A DNA stretch of 52,912 nt. It comes from Chitinophagaceae bacterium (GTDB lineage Bacteria; Bacteroidota; Bacteroidia; Chitinophagales; Chitinophagaceae). The DNA lies in assembly GCA_947371755.1 (NCBI GenBank), contig CANBQT010000017.1:1-52912 (forward strand). The letters are read 5' to 3'. The position numbers were made by a program, and so were the translations under genes. Below the pieces are notes generated by a model that worked only from the letters and a program-made list of their open reading frames with translations, ran no database searches and was not told the origin of the DNA. Of this stretch, positions 33,841 through 42,929 are shown piece by piece; positions within the stretch are counted from its first letter, which is position 1, and each line of letters starts with the position of its first letter.

Positions 33841-36315
33841 CTAATCTTCCAAATAAACCCGCTTTACGCGCTGACTAATTCCCGTCATGATCTCATAAGG
33901 AATAGTTTTGCTCCACTCCGCTAATTGTTGCACAGAGAGGTTATTGCCAAAAATTTCCACCTGATCCCCTTCATATACTTCCGGGATATCTGTAATATCG
34001 ATCATGGTCATATCCATACAAACATTTCCAACAACCGGAGCCAATCTCCCGTTCACAAACATGGATACTTTTCCATTTCCCAGTCTTCGATTAAAGCCGT
34101 CGGCATACCCTATTCTTACCGTGGCAATCCTGCTTAAACGATTTAATGTGCCTTTTCGATTATAACCCACCGTTTCATTTGACTGAACAGTTCTTATTTG
34201 GGCAATAGTAGATTTAAGCGTAGCAACAGTTTGCAAAGACAATTCTGTTTCATTTGCAGTGTCTACCCCATACAAACCAATCCCTAAACGCACCATATCA
34301 TACTGTAATTCTGGCTTTCTGAATATTGCAGCAGTGTTCGATAAATGTTTAATGAAATCATATCCTAATCCATCAGTTAAATCAGCACATGCCAATGCAA
34401 AAAGTCTTGCCTGTTCTAATGTAAAAGCATCCATCTCAACCGATTCACTTGCTGCTAAATGACTAAAAGCTGACTTCACTAAAAAACAATTGCTTTTTTT
34501 GATCTTTTCGGATAATGCAATTGCCTCATTTATTTCAAACCCTAATCGATTCATACCCGTATTGAATTTGATATGAATGGGGAAATTTGTGATGCCTTGT
34601 TTTTGAATATATTGTTCGAAGGAAAGGAATATACTATTTGAAAACAGTTCGGGTTCCAGATGATATTCCAATAGTGCATCAAAACTTGCTTCATCTGGAC
34701 TCATCACCATGATTGGCAAACGAATACCGGCTTTACGTAATACAACTCCCTCATCTGCGTATGCCACTGCTAAATAATCAACCTTATGAAATTCTAAAAG
34801 TCTGGCAACTTCTACAGAGCCACTTCCATAGCTAAAAGCCTTTACCATCGCCATTACTTTTGTCGCTGGTCTCAATTTCTGTTGATAGGATTTAAGATTA
34901 TGCAACATGGCAGAGAGATTAATCTCCATCACCGTTTGATGCTGTTGTTTTTCGAGCCATTTACTAATCCTTTCAAATTCGAAAACCCTCGCCCCCTTTA
35001 ATAAAATATATTCGTTCTGAAAAAGATGATGAGTGGCTTGTTGCAAAAATGTCTCGGTAAAATCGTAAAACTCGCAAGCAATATTTTTTTCTGAAAAAAG
35101 GTTTTTATAAACTTTTATACGGGGTCCTATTCCTATTAGTCTTTGAATTTTATGCTGTGCCATTTCAGAGGCTACTTGTTGATACAATTCATGATCACTG
35201 ATGCCAGCCTGCAAAATATCTGAAAGAACTAAAGTAGTTTTTTGTTGAGCAGCCTGCTGTTTTAAATAAGAAAGGGCCAATGATAAAGAAGAAAGATCAT
35301 TATTATAGCTATCGTTGATCAAGTAACAATTATTGATGCCGGTTTTTAATTGCATCCTCATGTCAACTGGCTCAAGTTGCATCATTCTTATTGCAATGTG
35401 CTCTGATTGATACCCCATCAGTTTTAATACACACCAACAAGTAATGGCATTGTCTATTGAAAATGGATCAGTAAAAGGTATTGTAATTGTTTCTTCCTTA
35501 CTATCAATAATGGCTGTGATAGTGGTTGCTTTTATTTGCTTTTCTTCTTTTACAATTTTTAAACTTGCAGCTCCATTTCTACTCCAGGTAAACGCATCTG
35601 GCAATTGATTACTTACCAATTCTATTTCATCCTGAGCCATGTCATTGATCGCGACAATAGTATTATTAGCTGATTGAAACAGTTTTAATTTCTCTTTCAA
35701 CTTTTCCATTCTATTGTTAAAACCTTCGTCATGCGAATGACCTATTCCTGTAAATACACCAATGGAAGGTTGGATCATTTTCCATAAAGCATCCATTTCA
35801 TTTGTCGTAGAAATACCAGCTTCGAAAATGGCCAGCGTATGCGTCTCATTCATTTGCCAGATGCTGAGAGGTACCCCAATTTGTGAATTATAACTTCGGG
35901 GACTTCTTACAATTTGTTGATCTGCTTGTAATAATTGAAACAGCCATTCTTTAACAATAGTTTTGCCATTACTTCCAGTAATCCCAACTACCGGAATTGA
36001 ATGATTAAAAGTTGTGCGATGATATTCGGCTAACAATTGCAAGGCAACTAACACATTTTCTACTATAAGATAATTAGCATCCGCTGCCATCTCTGTAAAG
36101 CCAATCTGTACTACAAAATTCCTTACACCCTTTTCATAAAGTTCTCTGATAAATTCATGTCCGTCCTTTCTACTGCTAGTCAATGCAAAAAATAAAGACT
36201 TCTCTGGATAGATCAATTTTCTACTATCGATCAGTAGAAAATCTATGTCGTTATCCAATAGATCTCCATGACTGGCATGAATGATGTTTGCGATATCTAG
36301 GATAGAATAAGTCAA
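33841..36315 (-). CDS. murF-alr: Bifunctional MurF (UDP-MurNAc-tripeptide:D-Ala-D-Ala ligase) and alanine racemase fusion
   Basis: The 824-residue protein joins two peptidoglycan enzymes. Residues 1 to about 455 are MurF with P-loop GITGSNGKT (111-119), then SYNSQIGVPLSIW and INDSYNNDLSSL. Residues about 463-824 are a fold-type III racemase: AMVKAFSYGSGSVEVA with the PLP lysine Lys492, IKFNTGMNRLGF, and near the end GYADGFNRR and CMDMTMIDIT. It makes D-alanine and adds D-Ala-D-Ala to the nucleotide precursor. The fusion is known in Bacteroidota. The start is TTG 36315, six bases after terC, with no ATG available; the N-terminus (MTYSILDIANII) fits MurF. Confidence 0.95.
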   Translation of the reverse strand: MTYSILDIANIIHASHGDLLDNDIDFLLIDSRKLIYPEKSLFFALTSSRKDGHEFIRELYEKGVRNFVVQIGFTEMAADANYLIVENVLVALQLLAEYHRTTFNHSIPVVGITGSNGKTIVKEWLFQLLQADQQIVRSPRSYNSQIGVPLSIWQMNETHTLAIFEAGISTTNEMDALWKMIQPSIGVFTGIGHSHDEGFNNRMEKLKEKLKLFQSANNTIVAINDMAQDEIELVSNQLPDAFTWSRNGAASLKIVKEEKQIKATTITAIIDSKEETITIPFTDPFSIDNAITCWCVLKLMGYQSEHIAIRMMQLEPVDMRMQLKTGINNCYLINDSYNNDLSSLSLALSYLKQQAAQQKTTLVLSDILQAGISDHELYQQVASEMAQHKIQRLIGIGPRIKVYKNLFSEKNIACEFYDFTETFLQQATHHLFQNEYILLKGARVFEFERISKWLEKQQHQTVMEINLSAMLHNLKSYQQKLRPATKVMAMVKAFSYGSGSVEVARLLEFHKVDYLAVAYADEGVVLRKAGIRLPIMVMSPDEASFDALLEYHLEPELFSNSIFLSFEQYIQKQGITNFPIHIKFNTGMNRLGFEINEAIALSEKIKKSNCFLVKSAFSHLAASESVEMDAFTLEQARLFALACADLTDGLGYDFIKHLSNTAAIFRKPELQYDMVRLGIGLYGVDTANETELSLQTVATLKSTIAQIRTVQSNETVGYNRKGTLNRLSRIATVRIGYADGFNRRLGNGKVSMFVNGRLAPVVGNVCMDMTMIDITDIPEVYEGDQVEIFGNNLSVQQLAEWSKTIPYEIMTGISQRVKRVYLED

Positions 36316-36321
36316 ATGAAT

Positions 36322-37287
36322 TTATTTTTTAAAATCTGGCAAGTTGTCTATCATTCCTTTTTTAGAGTGGTAGATCGAATATACTATGGAACCAGAAATA
36401 CATAATAGGATTACAGCAAGTGACAATATTGTTTGCAAGCTCTTATTTAACCATTGATCGATATAATTTTCACCCAACATTTTAATGCCTATGAAAACGA
36501 GTACGATTGCAATACCTTGCTGTAAGTAATCGAATTTATTCACAGCTCCTCTAAGCAAGAAAAACAAGGAGCGCAACCCTAACACTGCAAAAATATTGGA
36601 TGTATAGATGACCAATTTATCCTTTGAGATCCCCAGCACAGCAGGGATAGAATCCATGGCAAATACCAAATCAATGGTTGCTAAAAGTACAACAACAACA
36701 AAAAGTGTTGTATAAACCGGTTTCCCATTTTCCTTCACCATTAATTTACCATTCCCATCATGTGAAGCCAATGGCAAATATTTTTTCAGGAATTTATAGA
36801 CTTTTGTTTCATGTGGTTCGAAAGTGTCGTCTTCGTTTGTGATAAACATTTTATAGCCTGTATACAAAAGAAAAACTCCGAACCCATATAATATCCAATG
36901 AAACTTTGCTACTAATGCAACACCTAGAGTAATGAAAATTATCCTGAAAATAATGGCCATTAAAATTCCAATTAACAGAACCCGTGAATAGTTTTTCTCC
37001 TTTACTTTAAAAGAATTAAAAATCAGGATGAATACAAAAATATTATCAACACTTAAGCTCCACTCCATCAAATAGGCACTGAGATATTCCAATGCTGGTT
37101 TACTTCCTTCCTCGATCCACATGAAAGCAAAAAAAGATACAGCGAGTACCACCCAGAAAATTGTTTGAATGAAAGCCTCTTTAATGGATACTTCCTTGTT
37201 TTTTTTACTGATCAGTCCGAGGTCAAAAACAAGTGCTACCACTAACACTATTCCGAAAATCAAATAAACAAACTCATTGGTGTTCAT
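36322..37287 (-). CDS. TerC/Alx family integral membrane protein
   Basis: The ATG at 37287 (MNTNEFVYLIFGIVLVV) is preferred over a TTG one codon upstream. The 321-residue protein has about eight or nine membrane segments and the family marks EWSLSVDNIFVFILIF and LATIDLVFAMDSIPAVLGI, each with membrane-embedded Asp residues. TerC relatives are tied to tellurite resistance and Alx to manganese export and pH response; recent work links the family to metal loading of exported proteins. It is transcribed with murF-alr, six bases apart. The role here is inferred from the family. Confidence 0.93.
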   Translation of the reverse strand: MNTNEFVYLIFGIVLVVALVFDLGLISKKNKEVSIKEAFIQTIFWVVLAVSFFAFMWIEEGSKPALEYLSAYLMEWSLSVDNIFVFILIFNSFKVKEKNYSRVLLIGILMAIIFRIIFITLGVALVAKFHWILYGFGVFLLYTGYKMFITNEDDTFEPHETKVYKFLKKYLPLASHDGNGKLMVKENGKPVYTTLFVVVVLLATIDLVFAMDSIPAVLGISKDKLVIYTSNIFAVLGLRSLFFLLRGAVNKFDYLQQGIAIVLVFIGIKMLGENYIDQWLNKSLQTILSLAVILLCISGSIVYSIYHSKKGMIDNLPDFKK

Positions 37288-37328
37288 CAATATATATTAT
37301 ACTTAAAGATAGCTATTGAACAACAGAC

Positions 37329-39080
37329 TTATGCAGCATAACGCTTTTTTCTACGCCATTGAAAGATACTTCCTAAAATTAGCGTGAAGGCTATGGGCAA
37401 ACCAATATTGATTAGTTGCCATTCAGTTCGGTGATCCTGAAGTTTCTTCTTATCAAGCAAACGAAGTACAAATTCTTTGTTTCTCGTTTCGAACAGATTG
37501 TTTGTACTTACCAGGTAATCTATACTATTCAAAAAGAATTCGCGATTGGCAAAGCGATAATTCTCCATTCCCAATAAGCCCATTGGCAATGGACCCTTGG
37601 TTTGTGTTACTTCATTGGTTACAATATCTGCATCTGCTACAACAATCTGCTTACCTTCTTTTTCGGCCTTATTTAAATAAGGTTTTCCTGTTGCACGTAA
37701 AATCGAATCCGATAAATTTGAGCTTACACGGTTATTGAAAAAAGAGTTAAATCTTCCTTCCAGCAATACGGCAATGGGAATGTATGATTTTGTAAAGCTA
37801 CGCATATCGTCTTCTGTGCTAACGCTATTTACAGAAACCATAGCTGGACTAGTAAGTCTTCTACTATTACTATCCGTAGACAACAGAATTGTTTTAGTAA
37901 TGCCAGGCGCTTTAACTGTATCTATACTTGAAGGAAATAAAGGCAATACACGATCAAGGTTTTTGGTAATGGGGTTATCGCTATGAGAAGATAGAAAGGG
38001 ATAATAAGGCCAGGGAACTCTTTGCATTTTAGGACTTCCATCCGGATTCTGGCCAATGACGATAGGAATTTTGGAGCAATTCAAATCCTGTATCAGATCG
38101 CCATTGATCCGAACACCATATTTAAAGAGTAAGTCGTCGATATCAAGTCCACGATCATAAGCTGTATAGTTTGCCTGATTTCGCTTCAAGCTATCTAATT
38201 CGGCATACAGCTTATCAACAAACCAGATTATTTTACCACCATGCATCAGGTATTGATCCAGTTTCATTTTATCTTCCTCAGTAAATGCAGTGGTAGGTTT
38301 AACAATCATCAATGCATTGATCAGTGAAGCATCGGGGTATCCTTTTTTCAAATCGAAAACTGCCAATCGATATTCATTTCTCAGGTTTTCTCCCAGATCA
38401 TTTACTTTTAAATCGATAGGTTCGCCATTTCCAACCGCATATGCAACAGTAGGAATATTTTTGCGTGTTAGTTTGTCAATTGCGCTCGCAAATTTGTATT
38501 CCAATAAAGCTTCAGCGGCATTTCTGGTAGCTTCAACATCTTCCTGCGGATCTTCGGTTAATACATTGTATTGTTTAAATACTTTCTTACTACTGCGAAG
38601 ATCAATCGTAATGGGTTTTTGATTTTTATAAGTTAGTAATGCAGAAGGTATAATTAATTGTTGTGTAGACTTCTCTTTTTCTGAAGATATAGATGCAGAT
38701 TGTTCAAATACTACTCCTAATCGTGCAAGGCTATCATAGAAAAGAACTTTGGACGTATCATCTTTAATAGATTCCCCTGGTTTTTCAAAACTCACTTTGA
38801 TTAAATTACCACCGGAGATGCTTTTAAATTCAGCTAATAAATCCTGAACGGCCTGACTAAGTTTACGATAATCAGAAGGCAACTCACCAGTTAAAAATAC
38901 CTGAATAGTTACGGTGCTATCTAATTCGTTCAAAACTTTTTTGGTAGCCGAACTCACTGTAAATCGTTTTTCTGCAGTAAGATCTGCTCTAAAAGAAAAT
39001 AAGTTCGAGAGATATACTAACGCGATAAAAAACAGCACTACAATTGCCCAACCGATTCTTCCTTCCAATAATTTTTTCAT
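37329..39080 (-). CDS. gldG: Gliding motility ABC transporter component GldG
   Basis: The ATG at 39080 (MKKLLEGRIGWAIVVLFFIALVYL) is chosen over a GTG two codons upstream. The 583-residue protein has an N-terminal membrane anchor, a periplasmic region of GldG_N/ABC-2 auxiliary type (FLTGELPSDYRKLSQAVQDLLAEF, LMIVKPTTAFTEEDKMKLDQYLMHGGKIIWFVD read in parts), and a C-terminal membrane segment followed by RRKKRYAA. With GldF and the ATPase GldA it forms an ABC system needed for, or accessory to, gliding in Flavobacterium. gldF lies just upstream and gldA is not in the window. Whether this cell glides is not shown. Confidence 0.93.
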   Translation of the reverse strand: MKKLLEGRIGWAIVVLFFIALVYLSNLFSFRADLTAEKRFTVSSATKKVLNELDSTVTIQVFLTGELPSDYRKLSQAVQDLLAEFKSISGGNLIKVSFEKPGESIKDDTSKVLFYDSLARLGVVFEQSASISSEKEKSTQQLIIPSALLTYKNQKPITIDLRSSKKVFKQYNVLTEDPQEDVEATRNAAEALLEYKFASAIDKLTRKNIPTVAYAVGNGEPIDLKVNDLGENLRNEYRLAVFDLKKGYPDASLINALMIVKPTTAFTEEDKMKLDQYLMHGGKIIWFVDKLYAELDSLKRNQANYTAYDRGLDIDDLLFKYGVRINGDLIQDLNCSKIPIVIGQNPDGSPKMQRVPWPYYPFLSSHSDNPITKNLDRVLPLFPSSIDTVKAPGITKTILLSTDSNSRRLTSPAMVSVNSVSTEDDMRSFTKSYIPIAVLLEGRFNSFFNNRVSSNLSDSILRATGKPYLNKAEKEGKQIVVADADIVTNEVTQTKGPLPMGLLGMENYRFANREFFLNSIDYLVSTNNLFETRNKEFVLRLLDKKKLQDHRTEWQLINIGLPIAFTLILGSIFQWRRKKRYAA

Positions 39081-39089
39081 AGTCACTGG

Positions 39090-39812
39090 TTATCTTTTGA
39101 GCAGATTTTTTCTGGTAATAAAAAGGAACACCAGAATAATTCCGAAGAAATAAATAATATCTCTACTATCAATCACACCCCTGCTAATACTTCTATAGTG
39201 ATATTGCATGCCTAACAATTCTATATAATAATCAAACCCTGCCATAAATACAGGCAACTTACTAATGGCAGAAAATCCTGTAAACAATAGAAAGCAAACG
39301 AATGCCCCGCCTATAAATGCAACAACAGTATTATTAGTAAAACTACTGGCGGTGATTCCAATAGCTGTAAAGACCGCAGCAAGTAAGCTCAATCCTATAT
39401 AACTACCGATGGTGCCACCCACATCAATTCCGCCGGTAACACTTAAACTTTGGATAGAAAAAGCATATATGATGGAAGGAAGCAGAGCTGTAAGTACAAT
39501 CAAAAGCGCACCTACATATTTTCCAAGTACGATGGAGGTTGGTGTAAGTGGTAAAGTTTTTAATATTTCAAAACTGCCCGACTTGTATTCGTCTGCAAAG
39601 CTACGCATCGTGATAGTGGGGATTAGAAATAGTAATAACCAGGGAGCCAAATTAAAAAATCCGCTCAGGCTGGCATATCCAAAATCGAGGAGATTGGAAT
39701 CTGGAAAAACAAATAAAAAGAGCCCATTTAATAATAAAAAGACAACTAGGGCCAGATAGCCGGTAAGGCTACTAAAAAACTGTTGCCATTCTTTTTTGCA
39801 GATCATCCACAT
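39090..39812 (-). CDS. gldF: Gliding motility ABC transporter permease GldF
   Basis: The 240-residue permease has six membrane segments of the ABC-2 type. It starts MWMICKKEWQQFF and contains the conserved SFADEYKSGSFEILKTLPL loop and TPTSIVLGKYVGALLIV. It is the first gene of the gldF-gldG pair. A perfect -7 box lies only four bases upstream of the ATG, so the mRNA may be leaderless or start at Met3 (39806). Divergent from a small secreted-protein gene. Confidence 0.94.
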   Translation of the reverse strand: MWMICKKEWQQFFSSLTGYLALVVFLLLNGLFLFVFPDSNLLDFGYASLSGFFNLAPWLLLFLIPTITMRSFADEYKSGSFEILKTLPLTPTSIVLGKYVGALLIVLTALLPSIIYAFSIQSLSVTGGIDVGGTIGSYIGLSLLAAVFTAIGITASSFTNNTVVAFIGGAFVCFLLFTGFSAISKLPVFMAGFDYYIELLGMQYHYRSISRGVIDSRDIIYFFGIILVFLFITRKNLLKR

Positions 39813-39816
39813 GCTT

Positions 39817-39824
39817 CAAAACTA
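39817..39824 (-). promoter_or_regulatory. -7 promoter element of gldF, implying a leaderless mRNA
   Basis: TAGTTTTG on the minus strand matches TAnnTTTG exactly and ends four bases before the gldF ATG (39812). The expected transcription start, about 6-7 bases downstream of the box, falls on the start codon. Confidence 0.45.
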
Positions 39825-39895
39825 AATCTTCTACTTTAATTCTATAGCACTTTATGGAAATTATCACATTTAGCATCCTATCTAAAACAAAAATT

Positions 39896-40168
39896 ATGAA
39901 CCTAAGACTTTTACTGATGGCTTTCTTCCTCTTTGGAATTGGTATTTTTGCTGAGGCACAGGAGAAAAAAGCTACTCATTCATCTACAAAGCCCATTGTT
40001 GAGAACGGTGCTGATGCAATTCCAGTAACCGTTACAAGCAGTTCGAGGAAAAACAAACCCAAGGCTCCAAAACCACCAGAGCCAGTTAAATTTACAGCAC
40101 CGGTGATTGTAAAAGATGGAGAAAAGAAAGTGCCACCTCCACCTTCTCAAAATGACGAGGATAAATAG
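39896..40168 (+). CDS. Small secreted proline-rich protein, unknown function
   Basis: The start is ATG 39896 (MNLRLLLMAFFLFGIGIFAEA, a Sec signal cut near EAQEKK); an upstream in-frame start at 39854 would bury it. The mature part, about 69 residues, is Lys/Pro-rich (NKPKAPKPPEPVKF, KKVPPPPSQNDEDK) with no Cys and no recognised domain. It is probably periplasmic or cell-wall-associated and unstructured. It is divergent from gldF and is followed by a strong terminator. Confidence 0.7.
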   Translation: MNLRLLLMAFFLFGIGIFAEAQEKKATHSSTKPIVENGADAIPVTVTSSSRKNKPKAPKPPEPVKFTAPVIVKDGEKKVPPPPSQNDEDK

Positions 40169-40203
40169 GATTGAAACAACACTGGTTCAAGATATATGTA
40201 AAA

Positions 40204-40238
40204 AAAGAGCCGCTACATGAATGATGTAGCGGCTCTTT
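40204..40238. terminator. Bidirectional terminator after the small secreted protein and isc operon
   Basis: AAAGAGCCGCTACAT (40204-40218) pairs perfectly with ATGTAGCGGCTCTTT (40224-40238), five-base loop, with A residues on the left and T-rich sequence on the right. Confidence 0.92.
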
Positions 40239-40256
40239 AAAATTTTATTCAGTATC

Positions 40257-40613
40257 CTATACAGCGAAGCTTTCTCCACAACCACAACTTCTACTCGCAT
40301 TGGGGTTATTAAAATAAAAACCTTTCCCGTTTAATCCATCCGAAAAATCCAATTCTGTATTTACTAAATAAAGGAAACTTTTAAGGTCTGTAACCACTTT
40401 GATTCCATTGTCTTCAAATACCTGATCCATTGGTTTGATTTCATTATCAAAATCCAATTTATAACTTAAGCCAGAACAACCGCCCCCCACAACACCTACT
40501 CTTAAAAAATAAGAATCGTCGCCTTCTACTTCAGCTTCTTGCATCAGCTGTTGTACTTTTTTCTTTGCTTTATCGCTTACGTATATACTATTCTCTGCTG
40601 CTACTGCTGCCAT
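40257..40613 (-). CDS. iscA: A-type iron-sulfur carrier (HesB/IscA family)
   Basis: The ATG at 40613 gives 118 residues; a TTG at 40640 would overlap iscU and is less likely. The three ligand cysteines are Cys46 (GGGCSGLSY) and Cys110 and Cys112 in SRSCGCGESFAV, the usual C-x(n)-CGC pattern. The protein carries [2Fe-2S] or [4Fe-4S] clusters from the scaffold to target enzymes. It is the third gene of iscS-iscU-iscA, eight bases or less behind iscU. HscA, HscB and ferredoxin genes are not in this cluster. Confidence 0.95.
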   Translation of the reverse strand: MAAVAAENSIYVSDKAKKKVQQLMQEAEVEGDDSYFLRVGVVGGGCSGLSYKLDFDNEIKPMDQVFEDNGIKVVTDLKSFLYLVNTELDFSDGLNGKGFYFNNPNASRSCGCGESFAV

Positions 40614-40620
40614 AAAATGA

Positions 40621-41037
40621 TTAGTGAATTTTTTCTTCAAATACCAACTGCTCTAATCCGTTTTTTGAACGATAGTCGTTGATTGCTGCTTTAATTGCAT
40701 CTTCTGCTAATACAGAACAGTGAATTTTCACAGGAGGAAGGTTTAACTCTTCAACAAGATCCATATTATCAATTGCAACTGCCTGATCAACTGTTTTACC
40801 TTTTAACCACTCTGTTGCCAAAGAAGAAGATGCGATTGCTGATCCACAACCAAATGTTTTGAATTTAGCATCAGTGATTACACCGGTTGCATCGTCTACT
40901 TCAATTTGCAAACGCATTACGTCGCCACATTCTGGAGCACCTACTAAACCGGTGCCTACATTCTTTTTTGCTTTATCCAAAGTACCTACGTTCTTAGGAT
41001 TGCTATAATGATCGATAACTTTTTCTGAGTATGCCAT
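40621..41037 (-). CDS. iscU: Iron-sulfur cluster scaffold protein IscU
   Basis: The 138-residue scaffold starts MAYSEKVIDHYSNPKNVGTL. Its three cluster cysteines are in APECGDVM, KTFGCGSAIASSS and VKIHCSVLAEDAIKAAI, with Asp next to the first. The LPPVK motif that HscA recognises is seen as LPPVKIHC. It builds new Fe-S clusters with sulfur from IscS. It lies 44 bp after iscS and just before iscA. Confidence 0.98.
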   Translation of the reverse strand: MAYSEKVIDHYSNPKNVGTLDKAKKNVGTGLVGAPECGDVMRLQIEVDDATGVITDAKFKTFGCGSAIASSSLATEWLKGKTVDQAVAIDNMDLVEELNLPPVKIHCSVLAEDAIKAAINDYRSKNGLEQLVFEEKIH

Positions 41038-41081
41038 GATTTTTATTTTTTGTGGGGTGATTTAGAATTTATAATTGCTGA

Positions 41082-42299
41082 TTAATGGTGTGCCCATTCA
41101 ATTTTATCCATATCAACACCTTCTTTGAACATTTCCCAAAGTGGGCTCATTTCTCTTAATTTCAACACTGTTTCACTAATCGCTTTGATGGTATAATCGA
41201 TCTGATCTTCAGTGGTAAAACGACCTAATCCAAAACGCAATGAACTATGAGCCAGATCATCGCCCAAGCCTAATGCCTTTAAAACATAGCTTGGTTCTAA
41301 CGAAGCAGAAGTACAAGCCGAACCAGAAGATAGAGCGATATTTTTATTAAAGCCCATCAACAATCCTTCACCTTCTACATATTTAAAAGAGATATTAGTT
41401 ACATGAGGTAAACGGTGTTCACGACTTCCATTTACATATGCTTCTTCTAATTGCATTAAAGCGGTCTCTAATTTATCACGCAGCTTGCTTAAACGCACAG
41501 CGTCATCTGCCATTTCTAAACGTGCTAATTCACATGCCTTACCAAATCCAACGATACCTGGAACATTTAAAGTACCACTACGCATACCTCTTTCGTGGCC
41601 ACCTCCATCCATTTGGGCCGTTACTTTTACACGTGGGTTTTTACGACGCACATATAAAGCTCCGATACCTTTTGGACCATACATTTTATGTGCAGTAAAT
41701 GCCATAATATCAATACCATCTTTATTTACATCTACTGGAACTTTTCCAACTGCTTGTACTGCATCAGAAAAAAACAGTACACCATGTTTTTTAGCAATAG
41801 CACTTATTTCTTTTACTGGTTGAATAACTCCAATTTCATTATTTGCATACATGATAGCAATTAAAATGGTAGTTGGCTTAATTGCTGCTTCTAATTCTGT
41901 TAGATCAATTAAACCATTTGCACCTACTTCTAAGTAAGTTACTTCTCCACCACTACGCTCAATATGTTTGCAAGTATCTAAAACCGCTTTATGTTCGGTT
42001 GTACAGGTAATGATGTGATTGCCTTTGCTGGCATACATTTCATATACACCCTTGATACCCAGGTTATCTCCCTCAGTAGCACCTGAGGTAAATATAATTT
42101 CTTTAGGATCCGCACCGATAAGCTTTGCTACCTGCTCACGGGCATAATCTACTGCTTCTTCTGCCTCCCATCCAAATGGGTGGTTACGGCTTGCCGCATT
42201 ACCAAAGTGTTCGGTAAAGTAAGGGAGCATGGTTTCCAGCACACGTGGGTCCATGGGTGTGGTGGCATTGTTATCTAGGTATATTGGGAACTTCAACAT
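41082..42299 (-). CDS. iscS: Cysteine desulfurase IscS
   Basis: The ATG at 42299 ([17 protein letters not shown]) is preferred over a TTG two codons upstream. The 405-residue PLP enzyme has PLP lysine Lys205 in [10 protein letters not shown] and the mobile-loop catalytic Cys329 in SSGSACTS. It takes sulfur from L-cysteine for Fe-S assembly and tRNA thiolation. It is the first gene of the isc operon, with a perfect -7 element 31 bp upstream. No IscR gene or site is visible; it diverges from the methylmalonyl-CoA epimerase gene. Confidence 0.98.
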   Translation of the reverse strand: MLKFPIYLDNNATTPMDPRVLETMLPYFTEHFGNAASRNHPFGWEAEEAVDYAREQVAKLIGADPKEIIFTSGATEGDNLGIKGVYEMYASKGNHIITCTTEHKAVLDTCKHIERSGGEVTYLEVGANGLIDLTELEAAIKPTTILIAIMYANNEIGVIQPVKEISAIAKKHGVLFFSDAVQAVGKVPVDVNKDGIDIMAFTAHKMYGPKGIGALYVRRKNPRVKVTAQMDGGGHERGMRSGTLNVPGIVGFGKACELARLEMADDAVRLSKLRDKLETALMQLEEAYVNGSREHRLPHVTNISFKYVEGEGLLMGFNKNIALSSGSACTSASLEPSYVLKALGLGDDLAHSSLRFGLGRFTTEDQIDYTIKAISETVLKLREMSPLWEMFKEGVDMDKIEWAHH

Positions 42300-42329
42300 A
42301 ATCAATTTTGTTTAATCTAACTTATAATG

Positions 42330-42337
42330 CAAAAGTA
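42330..42337 (-). promoter_or_regulatory. -7 promoter element of the isc operon
   Basis: TACTTTTG on the minus strand matches TAnnTTTG exactly, 30 bp before the iscS ATG. Confidence 0.55.
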
Positions 42338-42427
42338 TAGCAATAGGTTCTATAAATTTGGAGACAGAAGGCCTATGAACAATGATTTTCCTCTTTTCGT
42401 AAAGCTAACAGACATAATAAGAATCGT

Positions 42428-42829
42428 ATGACAAATTTGGAACATATCGGTATCGCAGTAAAGGATTTGCAACAATCAATCGGCCTATTCGAGACACTTT
42501 TAAACAGTGCTTGCTATAAAACTGAAACTGTTGAGAGCGAGCAGGTTACTACAGCTTTTTTCCGACAAGGAGATACTAAGATTGAACTGTTGGCAAATAC
42601 TACTCCTGGTGGTGTGATAGAAAAATTCATTGAAAAAAAAGGGGAAGGTATTCACCATCTGGCTTTTGGAGTAACAGATATCAAAGCTGAAATGAAAAGA
42701 CTAAAAGAACTAGGTTTTATTTTATTGCAAGAAGAACCTAGAAAAGGAGCCGATAATAAATGGGTTTGTTTCTTACATCCAAAATCAACCAATGGAGTGT
42801 TGATAGAACTTTGTCAGGATATTGATTAA
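42428..42829 (+). CDS. mce: Methylmalonyl-CoA epimerase
   Basis: The 133-residue protein is a glyoxalase-fold enzyme. It starts LEHIGIAVKDLQQSIGLFE (His metal ligand) and holds a second His in GEGIHHLAFGV, with Glu near the end (GVLIELCQ). It converts (S)- to (R)-methylmalonyl-CoA for propionate, odd-chain fatty acid and branched amino acid breakdown. The partner mutase needs adenosylcobalamin, as does NrdJ here. It stands alone, divergent from iscS. No mutase is in the window. Confidence 0.95.
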   Translation: MTNLEHIGIAVKDLQQSIGLFETLLNSACYKTETVESEQVTTAFFRQGDTKIELLANTTPGGVIEKFIEKKGEGIHHLAFGVTDIKAEMKRLKELGFILLQEEPRKGADNKWVCFLHPKSTNGVLIELCQDID

Positions 42830-42929
42830 TGGCAGGAAAAATAAAAAATGGCAATGATTCCTATTATAAAAAGGCTCCCAAATAAAGTAAGTTTCTTTTT
42901 TAATTGAAATTTATATTGGTCCTGATCCA

